Position numbers and translations under genes: made by a program
Part shown: one piece after another, positions 33,805 to 45,212 of the stretch
Numbering within the stretch: position 1 is the first letter of the stretch
Layout: every line of letters starts with the position of its first letter
From: Sphagnum magellanicum
Taxonomy: Eukaryota > Streptophyta > Sphagnopsida > Sphagnales > Sphagnaceae
Length of the DNA stretch: 64,000 bases
Direction of reading: 5' to 3'
Assembly (NCBI GenBank): GCA_021904315.1
Contig: CM038918.1
Span: 8,199,349 to 8,263,348, forward strand
Notes under the pieces: model-generated
What the model saw: the letters and a program-made list of their open reading frames with translations, nothing else
What the model was told of the DNA's origin: nothing
The model's database searches: none

Positions 33805-36800
33805 TTACATTACTTCTTCCTAGCCTAACTACATCATTTGCTTTGTCGCAACCTTTGTTTTGATCTTGCAACAAAAGCATGAAAGAATATGAAATTGTGC
33901 CAAAAATAAATTAAAATTTTTGATGTAACACATGAAATAACCATGGGACCTCCAACAAAACCCCAAAGTGTCAATGAGAGTATTGACCTTTTTTTCAAGC
34001 GGGAAAAATGTCATCACCTTAACTTGGGTGCATGACCATCTTGGGAAGGACAAGCAATGAAGGAAGCTAAATGTTTCCAAATGGAATGGGCCACAACTAA
34101 AGCTAAAGGTTCATCACAAGGGGAACAACCAAGAAAATGTCTCATGACTCAAATACATTTTTATAAATGTGGGAAAATGTTAAGGAGGTGAATCTCAAAC
34201 ATTCTTGAGTGAAAATCATTTTGGGAATTAAAGTTTTAAAATGTTCTAAATTTTTGGGACAAAAATGCAAATAATAAATGTGGTCCAAATTGGGCCCAAT
34301 ATGCCATTATAAATTTTTTGACATGTAAATATCAAAACCAAGCCTACATTCTCCATTTGGAGTTGATAGTTAAGAGTTATGAAATCTTTTTCGACCAAAA
34401 GTCAAATTAACAATTTGATTATTGATTAATAAAAACCCAAAAATAGAGATCAAATGACCTTTGATTGAAGTGTGTGACATAATGTTAAAAAGATCGTCAC
34501 AAAAACTATAAGAAAATGTGATCACATGTTTAAAAAAATCTAATTTGAAGGAGTCTTGAGGTTTCAAGACATTAAAGTTATTCATAAAGTAAGGAAAACA
34601 CAACATTAAAACCATGAGTTTGGTGATACGTAAGGTGAGATTTTTAAAATTACAAAAAAAAAAAATTAGCATTCAATTTGGGGTGAAACTTTACAAACCA
34701 TCAATTTTGATGATAAATTGAGTTTCATCTTGTCTTTATTTTATCTTGAGTGCCTCCACTTTTGCTACATATATTTTCAATGCTCTTAAATGTAGGACTA
34801 CTATAATTACTCTCGATCATTGTGCATTAAATGTTGAATTTAAAAATTTCGCATTGAGGTTTAATAAAATGTCCTTACTTTTCATATATCTCTGAAAGAA
34901 GGGATAGGGGGTGAAAGGAGACCCAAAGACAGATTAAAGACACGGTGACTTTATGAATGACTCTATGTATTTTAATTTAGGGGGTCTAATTTGACATTTT
35001 TTTGAAAATTTTGAGCATTTCAATGAACCTCTATGAACAACCACAAAATATATTATAAAGCAAGAAGTGATGATTCTAAGCCCAAGTTTGCGCCATATGA
35101 ATTTTAGCCTTGAAGTGAGTTCGGAAAGAACCCAATCACCCAAGTTTGGTATCGAAATGTATAAACAACCTTTTTTTCTTTTTTGGTTTGTGCATTTTCA
35201 CATCTTTCAGAATTTCACTTGAGGAACTCATCTTAATCCCATCCCCATATCTCTCACACATGCCTTGAACCCTTAAGTGCGAAAAGTTAAAAAATGTTCA
35301 CAAATTTGTAATGCATTATATAAAAAAATTTAACTCAATACCTTATGGCAAGCCTTTTGGAGTCCATCACCCTTCCTTTACCCATTTACATGGATATGAA
35401 AAGAAAAATTATCATGTGCAACAAATTAACATATGCCTTTTCATATTCATATTATTCATATTAAAATCATATAATAACTTGCCTCTTTTAAGCCTATCTA
35501 TTTAACCCATTTCCCCAATGCGTCTACATGACATGAAAAGGCATGATAGTGGTAAAGTATTAAAAACCATATGGGAACATAAGGAAAAAAAAAAAGGAAG
35601 ATAAAAGATATTGTTCACCTTGAAAAATAAGAACATTACATTCATATTATAAAAAATTTCAAATTCATGTTAGACATCCAAAATGTTTGATTCCAAAGCA
35701 CTTTAGCATTATTTATTTCAAATTTGATAGACTATCAATTGTTTTTGAAAAATTTCACAACATTTGAATAAAGATTTCATCCATATGTTTGCTGTGATCA
35801 TGCTGGTTTCTTCCCACCCCTCAACCCACTTTTGTGATTTAAAAATTTGATAAAAATTTCCAATTTTTTGTTTTTTCAAATTTACATTAATTTTTTTCTC
35901 AAAAATTTCCAAAAATATTTGTTTCTATTGTGCAAAAAATTTCCCAAAAAAATTTACAATGTTGATTACAACAAAAGAATTTAATGAATTCCCCATTTTG
36001 GGGTTTACTGTCATTTTCAATCAATGGAGATAACCTTGAGTTATGTTTATGACATGAATGATTTGACATTATAGGTTTTTTATTCAATTCAAAATGTTAA
36101 TGGTTGAAAGTTAACTATTATAACATAGGTGAAAATAATTGTGAAACAACCAACATATCAAAAATCACATGATCGAACAAAAGTCATACAATGTGTGCTA
36201 TGGCTTACTATGGTTATTTGGGGGCACAATTTGTATATAACAAGTTTAATCTATCATGTGGATGAAATATTAGTCATGTTATGCAAAAAAAAACATTTTC
36301 AATTTTGATATTTTATCAATAATGTTTCTATCCTAATCCCCTTTTAGCACATTGTTATTGGGACATTATGAAACGAATTAACTCGGTGATGATGTTCAAT
36401 GACATAACAGACATAGTAGTTGAAACAATACTTTCATCATCTCGTTCTCCTTTTCATAAACCCAATGTGATTGATCACCTTCATATCACAAATATTTACA
36501 CCCTTTCTATTATTTACACATTTTTAAAAATGTGGGCTAATGATGGAGGATCACACAAATTACTAGTGTTACATCCATAAATTTGTTGCCAAATGCTTGT
36601 TGTGCAATGTGCAAAATAGGTTCATGTTCAATAATACACTTGCTATCTAATATGTCAAGATTGTCTACCTTGTGACAAGATCATCTTTTGTCACAATGCA
36701 TTCACCAAGTTGCATAGATATTCAAGATTTCTTATTGTACAGCATTGTTGACGAAAGTGTCATATGATGATGATGATGATGCTTTTGCCAGGGCATGATG

Positions 36801-38787
36801 GCATGTAATGTACAACACAGCCATAGTTGATGGGTCAACAACTTTGTCATATAGTTGATGAACTTTGTTGGTGTCTCCTTTTTACATTTGATGGTGTCTC
36901 CTATGTACTATCTTTGTGATTTTAATATATTGAAAAGTAGTCGGCCTTGATAGTTGAGCTAGTTAGGCAAAGTCTTAAAGTGTTGTGACTTATGGATTTT
37001 TAAAAAATTAATAAATTAGAAATAAAAAAGAAATTTGCAATTAGGTGTCTAATGACGACATTTAATTTGTGTAAAAACTTGATCATTAGATATGTTAATC
37101 TATTATTTTAGGAGTGGGTTTTTTACCCATGACATTTGGATTCTTGAGTATGAGAGAGGCTACCCTAGACCCCACTAACACAGCAGCATCATGTCATGTC
37201 TTGGGCATATTGGGTTGTGGGGTTTAGGGTTTAGGGTTTGGGGGGGGGGCAACTAATGTGAAGTTCAAGGCAAATTCTTTCCACAATGTGGAAGGTAGTA
37301 GGCTAGAAGGCAAAGTAAGGTTGTTAAGCATTCAAGGTGTTTCATGAAATTTGGTTCCTGAAAAGAAAATAGGGTAAGCTGAAGGCACCTTTGAGTTTGG
37401 GACATTTGGTAGGTATACAGATTCATGTGTGACCATTTATTGGCCTTGCCTACCAAGGCAAGGATATTATTGTGTTTAGATTCATTATAGTAGCTTAAGG
37501 ATTTTGGCCCCTATTTCTATAGGAGGATTTTTGAAAGATGATTTTTTGGCTTGAATTGAGACTTGAGATTAGTTATATAGAGTTATGATATCTTGAAGGA
37601 TTTTGGTTTCTTTAACAGGAATTTTTTGAAGATTAGATATATTTTTGCATGGTGAAATATTTGAATTTCCATAATTCTTCTTTTGCCTTAAGATACTTTT
37701 TAATGTAAATGGCAAGGCCAGCCCCAGTGTGACATGGGTATAGGGTTGTGAAAAATTTTGGACATCATTGTGACTTATTTGACTTTTATCTCCATAGAAT
37801 CATTATATTAAATTTAGCACCAAGAGCATTTACCTCTATCCATTTTTTTTTGGTTACTATTGATTTATTGGCAAATAAAAAGTCATTTTTAAAAGGTACA
37901 TTTCTAATTGAGTTTTTTTGAGTCATTTTTATGTACCCTTTAGAGTCATTTTTGATTCTATGTTTACATCCTAGATGTATGTATGTATGCCTACGTCTAC
38001 CAAATGATCTATGTGGAATGAAGGTTGCTGCTTGTATGCTATATCCAAACATAGATACCCAAAAATTGCTCAAAAACAAATAACTTAAGTTGTGTTTTTG
38101 TAGGGTTGGAGTTTCTCTTTTTATAAATTTCAAATTTCAAATTTTACTTAGTGCTTGTAAGGACAAGTTACATAGCATAAGAGCATCATCATCACCGGTG
38201 GACTATATTATTAAAATGGATGAGAAATAATAAAATAAAATAATATGTCCCCACCCACAAAGGTCATAAAAACCCCTTTAAAACACTCAAAGACCATTTA
38301 TGTCTTTACATCTGGACGAGTAACAATCACTGTCCAAATCCATAGTAGAAAAATACCCTTTGAAGTGCACATTATGGAGTGGAATCTATCCCCTGCAAAT
38401 TATGGCACATTTTAAAAACTGAACAGGGTTTAGGGTTTAGCGTCTACAGGATTTCACTTTTTTAAAACATTTCGGAAACACCCCCCCTGTTCCGTATTCA
38501 CACCCACAAAAAGAGGCTTTTCAGAAAATTTTCTGTCCGTTCACATTTGTCAGTCAATGTTGGCCGCTCGTCTTTCGTGGTCATTATTATTATTATTGGC
38601 CGGATGCCCTAAGCCACGCGTCGAGTAAAGAAGACGCCGCCAAATTTCCGTAGTGGGAACACCGTCCATTTGAACGGCATGTATCCAACACGTGGCACAC
38701 GGCACGTGCAGGTTCCAGATTTCCCCCTCCCCAAATCCCGCCCCTTTCTCTTTGCCGATACCAGTTCCCGAGGTCCGCAGGTAATTT
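33805..38787. other. AT-rich intergenic DNA, no gene seen
   Basis: Only short chance frames. It includes a GAT microsatellite (about 36765-36781) and a short interstitial telomere-type array at 37220-37239. I see no recognisable transposon domain. Confidence 0.6.
37220..37239. repeat. Interstitial TTTAGGG repeat
   Basis: GGTTTAGGGTTTAGGGTTTG: two to three units of the plant telomere repeat next to a G-run. A shorter instance (AGGGTTTAGGGTTTAG) is at 38425-38440, upstream of the REF/SRPP gene, where it could act as a telo-box. Confidence 0.75.
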
Positions 38788-38966
38788 CCGAAGCCAAAAA
38801 GTCAGGCATGGAAATTTCTTACTTTTTTACCAACTTTACAACCCTACCTACACACCAGCTAATCTACCGTCCTCTTCCGAAGCCAAAAGTAACCCAGGCA
38901 TCAAAAAATTTCTCACTTTTTACCACGTTTACCAACCTACCTACTACACACCAGCCAATCTACCGT
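38788..38966. repeat. ~89-bp tandem duplication upstream of the REF/SRPP gene
   Basis: Unit 1 (38788-38876) and unit 2 (38877-38966) both start CCGAAGCCAAAA and contain AATTTCT(T/C)ACTTTTT, ACCTAC and ACACCAGC(T/C)AATCTACC in order. It lies 0.7-0.9 kb before the coding start, in the likely promoter. Confidence 0.75.
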
Positions 38967-39125
38967 CTGTTTTAGCATGGACCAATTAGATGATGATTTG
39001 GTACCTACTACCTACATAGTTGTCCATAATTCAGGTCTTGAAATGTCTTTTTGACATCTGGTTTTCAAGAAATATCCGACTGGATGGATGGATGGATATT
39101 CTACCCAAGCCGACTTGAATTTGTA

Positions 39126-39325
39126 GTTGGATGTTAAATTGTAGAATGTGACTCTGGAGTCTAGAATGTCCAATTAGTTTCCTGCAAGCAAAGAAAGCGC
39201 AGCTTCGGTTCAAAACTTCAAAGCTCATAAGGAGAGAGCAGTAAACGGCGGTTTCTAGAATGTCCGACAAGTAATTTCCAGTTGGATGTTAAATTGTAGA
39301 ATGTGACTCTGGAGTCTAGAATGTC
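39126..39325. repeat. Identical 45-bp direct repeat upstream of the REF/SRPP gene
   Basis: 39126-39170 and 39281-39325 are identical over 45 bases, beginning GTTGGATGTTAAATTGTAGA and ending TCTAGAATGTC, 155 bp apart. The perfect identity suggests a recent duplication or a conserved promoter module 0.4-0.6 kb before the ATG. Confidence 0.75.
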
Positions 39326-39698
39326 AAAGTAGTTTCCGCGACAGCGATCAGCTTCGGAATAAGGCTTGGAATGAGCGCAGTTATTATACCGGGGTTCCTT
39401 TTCCCTTCCCTGAGTGGGCATACGGACGGACGGAGCACTTGCGACTTTCGACCCTCGCGCGCGTCGTTGCCTTTGTCGTGATGTTTTTCCTGCGCGCCGG
39501 CGATCTCTGCACCAAAATATCTATCAACTTCTCACGCTTCTTCTTAGTCAAGATTTCGTTGAAACTTTCGAGAGCGAGAGAAAGAAACTTGTAGTATACT
39601 TGCTTTGTTGTGTTCCGTTTTGGTGTAAATTTTGGTGGTGACGTGCTTAGCCTCGTTCTCTCCAGCACTCGGACGCGATTGTTGCCGTTGCGGGAGCC

Positions 39699-41416
39699 AT
39701 GGCGGATACTACTACACAGGTCTGTTTGTTTTCCAGGACTGTTTGAGGCCTGTCGCGGAGGTCTAAAATTTGTGGGACTGTTGTTTAGTACCCTTTTTTT
39801 TTTCTTTTTTTTTCCCCTCCGTGGAGATGTTTCGTTTCATTGTTTGCTCTCCTTCACCTTTGTGATTGCTTGTTCTCTTTTGCGGAAGCTTTTCTGGATT
39901 TGAAGCCTTGTCCTGGATATCGAGGGTATATATTTCCTCCGTCGTAGTTGTATTCCTATTTTTTCTCGCTAGGCTTTTCGAGATTTGAAGCCGACGTTCT
40001 GTTTTTTCTTCAGAGGCGAGGAAGTGTATTTCGTGGATAGCAATTTTGTCGTCCTGAGGTTTCCGATGCGATAAATTAGATGAGCTTTCTGTGTGTTCCC
40101 ATTGCACTCGGCGCTGTGTTAGGAAGGCATGAGTAGATCTGCGAGCAGATTAATACAAGCTGCTGCGGAGAGAAATAATTGTGGAGGGGCCTGATAGGAG
40201 CGTCGGGGTTTCCTTTTGCCATTTCCTATTCTCGCAAGTGCCTATGGAAACATAGTCGACCTGGAGTTTTATGTCCCTTTGTTTCTGTGGAATAACCTGC
40301 GTTTTGATTAAGATAGCATATCTCTTGTAGCTTACCCTTTCCAATTCAGCGTGGTTTAACCGCAAGTGTGGGAGTTTGAAGTAGGGAAAATCGATTCGTC
40401 TTTTTCTGCTTTGTTTATTTTATTTTTTCTCTGAACTTACTTTGGTGCAGGAGCCAAATCTGAAGTATCTTGGCTTGGTGCACGCACTTGCTCTTAAGGC
40501 ATTGGAACTGCTGGTCACGCTGTATGTCTATGCCAAGGACAGCTCCGGACCTCTGAAACCAAGTGTTGATAATGTCGAAGGCACAGTCAAGACTGTTGTG
40601 GGGCCTGTATACCAAAAGATCGAGGGGAAGCCTTTGGAGCTGTTGCAATTCTTGGATACCAAGGTATTTTTGAGAAACTTCAAACCCTGTTATGAAAAAT
40701 TCCTGTTTCTGTCATGCTGTGTCTGAAAGTTCTTCAGCACCTGTTCCAGTTCTAAGGAGACTGGCTAGAGTTTCTCCAGGATTCATAAAGACATCCATTC
40801 ATAGAGGACACCAATCACAACCTCCTCTGATGGTGGATTGTTAATCATGTTGTCACAGTTCCTAAGGAAATGTGTTGATTTCATTGGCACACAAAGAAGA
40901 AGAAGAGTCGATGTTTCAAGTATCCTGCTTGTGTCAATTTTGGTTTGTGCGACTGCACAGGGAGGATTTGTTTCCTTCAGTGGGGTTTCCTCATTTTGCT
41001 TTGTTTTGTTTTTGCAGGTAGACGAAACACTTACACTTGTTGATGGCGTGTTACCCAAAGTTGTGAAAGAGAAATCCTACCAAGCCTATGATGTGGCTAA
41101 GCAGGCACCGGATGCTGCCAGGGCTGTGGTTGCAGAAGTGCAAAATCAAGGATTGTATGAAACAGCAGCTATATACTATCAGAAGTATGAACCTGCTGCT
41201 GAGCAGTTGACATACATTGCATGGCAGAAGATACTCACAGTGCCACTGGTACCTCAGGCTGTACATCTTGCTGCTCCTGCTGCTAAATTTGGTGCTCAGA
41301 GTTACAACAATCTGGCAACCACTTTGAAGGGTAAGCAGTTGCCTTTTGCTGAGTTCATTCCTTTGGTACCCATTGAGAGGATAGAGGAGGCCACAAAGAC
41401 TGTCCCAGCACAGTAG
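39699..41416 (+). CDS. REF/SRPP family protein (lipid-droplet/small rubber particle associated), three exons
   Basis: Exons are 39699-39719, 40451-40663 and 41018-41416; all junctions are phase 0 with GT-AG borders. The product is 210 residues, the normal size of rubber elongation factor, small rubber particle protein and LDAP proteins. It starts MADTTTQEPNLKYLGLVHAL and contains LYVYAKDSSGPLKP, then VEGTVKTVVGPVY and ELLQFLDTKVDETL, the most conserved block of the family. The protein has amphipathic helices rather than membrane-spanning segments. In plants outside latex producers, members coat cytosolic lipid droplets and support their proliferation and stress responses; a role in rubber is not implied here. 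The start has good context (GCCATGG). The C-terminal half (from residue 79) is one exon. Confidence 0.95.
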
Positions 41417-43119
41417 ATTGTCTACGATACCTCTGAGCTTTCTGAGCTTAGTCACCTTATGGTGTTGGCTTCTGATGGCCCAACAAGCTTTTGAAGGTTC
41501 TGTATCCTCTCCTATAGGCTTATTATGTTTGTGGAACAAATTTTTCTTCCAGGCTGCAATTAGTGGTTCTGTAAAACACAGGGTTGTAGGTTCTAGGATA
41601 TATGACAGCTTTGTTGAATGTTGCAGAAGGGATTTTCAGGTCTTTTTCCTTATGAACATCAACATCGTGAACAACAGTCTACAGACGTTAATGTGAATAT
41701 ATGTTAATGCTGATATTGAATGCTGTTCAGAATTTGTCTTTTGTACAGAATCTCATCTGCTTGCTGTTAAATCTTCCTTGACAGTTCAATGCAAGATTAC
41801 ATTAGTTGGATGCAACAAAGGTCTAGAAGAGTTGAGGGCTTGTTGTCAATGTTTTGAGGTGGTACCAAGACTCAGAGTGTCAACCTTTGAGACATTGGCA
41901 TTGTTGACTGTACATCCTTGAATGCTTTGTACTCTTCTTGTTGTGTACACCTACATTGTTGTTGAAGACATCTGTCCTTTGTGGAAAATACTATGTTTTC
42001 ATACTTTGTGTCAAATGGGTGGCTGGCACAGCGAAACAGTATATACTGCATTGTTGTATCCTCTCCAAGTTGATCGCAAATATGATGAGCCTACTTGTGA
42101 TGAAGGAAGCCAAAGGTTAAGAGACTACTTTGCAATCATGTGATCTCCCAGTCTTTCTCTTTCAGTTGTCAAGGACTCACCACATGTGAAACCTGGAAGT
42201 TTTCTCTGCAGTTTGAGGGAGATGAGGGCTTGTTGTCACCAACAGTAAGTGATCTTCAGGATTGGGCTGCATTGTGTTTTCTCTTTTCTGATGTGAGATG
42301 TTTTGGTGCTACCTCCACTGGGAAGGAGACGTGCATGGATGGGGTGAGGGAAGGGAGCTCAAAAGCTTTGTATAAGGACAATGGATGACTGGTAAATGCA
42401 TTGTGCAAATTCTGCAAATTTGGGAAGGTTTCAAGTGCTGGCATCCTTACAGAGGTTGGCAGAGCTCTTTGGCACATGCAATGGATCTGAAAGTCCTCAC
42501 AACCAGGCATTTGCAGAAAAATGCAAATGTTCTTCACTTCCCAACTTCTTTTTTCCGAAGCCACTGCAGGAAACCTTGCTCAATCTGTTGGTAAGGTTCG
42601 GTAGATGAAATTGTCCATGTCACCACACTACTTTGTTCTTGCAGCATTGTGTAATTGAGTTTCTGAATAGTGTGTTCCAATTCCTGCTAAGGATTAATCC
42701 ACTTCTTCTACACCAAGAAATGTAACCCTGATATGATCAAGATTTTATACTTCCCTTTTTTGTCAAGAAATCTGCCAGCAAACTCTTGAATGCTCCATTA
42801 CGTCAGATCTCTCTTTCTTGAAATTTCTTTGTAACTGTGAAGAGAGCTCTTTCAGCTATGGTGTGCTCTCTCTGTCTCTCACCTTTGCAAATAGTATTGA
42901 GAATATTTAGTTTCTTATCTAAAGGGTTTAAGCACAATACTGTTGTGCTCTCAACTCTCTCTCATCTGAACAAAACTTGTTTTCATATGCCCATGCAATT
43001 TCCTTCTCCAACTGCAGCCATCAGGAGCATGAAATTCTGGACATGGGAGGTTTCTCTTGGGGCAGTGCAAGTGCAAAGCTTTGATCATGGAAAGCAAACC
43101 TACCAAGAAACTGATTCTT
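41417..43119. other. 3' UTR and intergenic sequence, no gene seen
   Basis: The 3' UTR of the REF/SRPP gene is at the left. The frame at 42837-43298 overlaps the pseudogene that follows; its N-terminal part is not recognisable. Confidence 0.6.
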
Positions 43120-43960
43120 CTCCTTCTTTATCAATAGTGCACCTTGATGTGGGAGTCAGCACCTTGTTTGCAACAAAAGTTGACACCTTTCCAAGGGACA
43201 GAGAATCAATGCTTATGATTATGTGCAGTGTCCACCACTGCGAGTGTGGATTTGGAAAGTCAAGCTATTTTCACGGACAAAGATGGCACATACTTTAGAC
43301 ATCTTGAACTGGCTCAGAGATGGTGTCATCCTGACCCTTGAGTCCTCAGCATGTCAGGAGCTGCTTTGAGAAACTGAATACAACCATCTTGTGTGACTGA
43401 GTGAGAATTTGAAGCCCCTCTTATGTAGGAAAGATGAAGATGACAATAGAAAGCCTGAAAATGACAAACTTTGATGTTATCAAGTGTCTTAAATTTGGAA
43501 AAGTGTAGCTTCAGGGGGTCCACCTCTCTGGCCAAAACCTGGCAAATCTGGATCGAGCGCTGTGGATCTCGGTTAATTATTGCGGCATTAACACTTTCTT
43601 CTCAAGGTCTAAACTTCAGCAAGCAGATTTCACTGGAGCAGAGTTGGATGGCACAAATTTCTGCAAATGCAAATCTGTCTTATTCATTTACTGGTGCAGG
43701 AATGAAAGGGGGCTGTTTTTGCAGGGGCAAACCAACAAAGTGCGTGTTTGATGGATTGAAGTTTTTGCAATGCTGATCTTCAGTCTGCTCATCTTTGAAA
43801 TGCAAACCTTTCTAACACAGACTTCATGGGAGGTGAATTTGGAGCAAAGCTAATTTGAAAGGAACAAAGCTCAATGGTGCCAATCTTCAGGGCGCCAATC
43901 TCCAATGGGCTTTATCCCAGAGATGTTAATTTCAGAGATACCATTTGCTTTTCAGTTGCA
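43120..43960 (+). pseudogene. Dead KCTD-type BTB/pentapeptide-repeat gene copy
   Basis: Read across frames, the sequence runs in the order of plant T1-BTB pentapeptide proteins (FIP2-like). HLDVGVSTLFATKVDTF and RDRESML form the start of the T1/BTB domain. LNWLRDGVILTLESSACQEL, in another frame at about 43305, forms its C-terminal half, followed by RKDEDDNRKPENDKL. Pentapeptide repeats come next: LQQADFTGAELDGTNF near 43610, NADLQSAHL and NANLSNTDFMGGEF near 43770-43840, and ANLKGTKLNGANLQGANL near 43850-43905. There are several frameshifts and in-frame stops (for example TGA after QELL and after NHLV). No introns interrupt the two domains, so it may be a retrocopy or a decayed duplicate. Confidence 0.85.
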
Positions 43961-45212
43961 ACCAGACGTCACTCTAGTAATGAGAAAGTTCTCAGTCAAG
44001 GGTGTGGACATTTAACTGCAATTTCTATTGAACCTGTTACAAATGGAGACGAACAAGTATGTATGCAAGCGGTGATTATCAACCTCAAAATCATGTATGA
44101 TCCATTACAAAACTCTAACAATGTTTGCATCCAAGTAGGTCACTAAAGTAGGACATAGTTGATGCTAGAACCAACACAAGGTTTAATTTTAAAGCCCCTT
44201 TGAATCCTCTACTTGTCTTCTTGGGCTACTTGGGGTTGGAGGGAAAGGAATGACATTCACTAGTCCAAGTGAACTTCTATTGCTGCATAGGCACATATGA
44301 ATCACTACAAATTGTGCAAATGCAACAAAACAATGTAGTAAATAACCTATATCAACTATGTTTCCATAGTGGGTACCTTCCACATACACTCCAAGTGCTT
44401 TCCATTATATTAAATATTGAAACCACAAAAAACTGGGTAAATCTATCAAGGAAATGATGTGCACACCTAGGGTTTAAACCATCGGGCAAAGATACCTCAT
44501 TACAACAATTAGAAAATGTCCAGCTTGAGGTGGCAGTAAGTCTTAAGAGTGGAGACAACATCCTTGTCAAGGGTGGAAAAAAAAAGGCAATACCTTGAGC
44601 CTAAAGGGGCAAGTGACACTTGATCACACTTCAAAAAGTTTTACAAATTGTGGCATTCTTCTTACATTACAAAGCTCAAAATCACTAAAATTAACTTTTA
44701 ACCTCACACAAATCACAACCACACACTACCTATGCTTTAAAACCTTGACAATATGCCTTTTAGAGACAATTATGTTCTTACATAGCACGATCTTCAAATT
44801 GCCTCATTTACTAGTCTTCATAGACACGAGTTACAAAACCCACTTGGAGATCTACCAATAAAATTAATCTTGGCAACCACAACATGGTATATCATCAAGG
44901 TTGTTATACCTCAATGATTGTGCATAAAACTTTCAAATGTACATATCCTGGGTAGGCAACAGACTTCACAACAACAATCCAAGTCATGAGCTCTTTATTA
45001 TTATATATGTGAAATTGTACAACCGAAGCCAAAGTGCATGATAGCTTATCTACATATGTTTGTCATCTCATGCTGTGACATGCTATTTACATAAGAATGT
45101 GGCTGACTGATTTACATACATGTTTGCACATATTTCTTTCCAATCAAAGAATTGGGCAATTCAATCCTAGGTTAATTGAACCAACAGTTAGTTTATGGTT
45201 TGGAAAGGCGAC
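43961..45212. other. Intergenic, no gene seen
   Basis: No recognisable coding. A few chance frames of up to 90 codons occur. Confidence 0.55.

Noticed and set aside
36368..36580. 70-codon plus-strand frame in the intergenic desert
   Set aside because: Isolated, no recognisable motif, and within the length expected by chance in this amount of sequence.
37220..37239. Chromosome end or telomere fusion
   Set aside because: Only two to three TTTAGGG units are present; such short tracts occur repeatedly in this window (38425, 51983, 58814).
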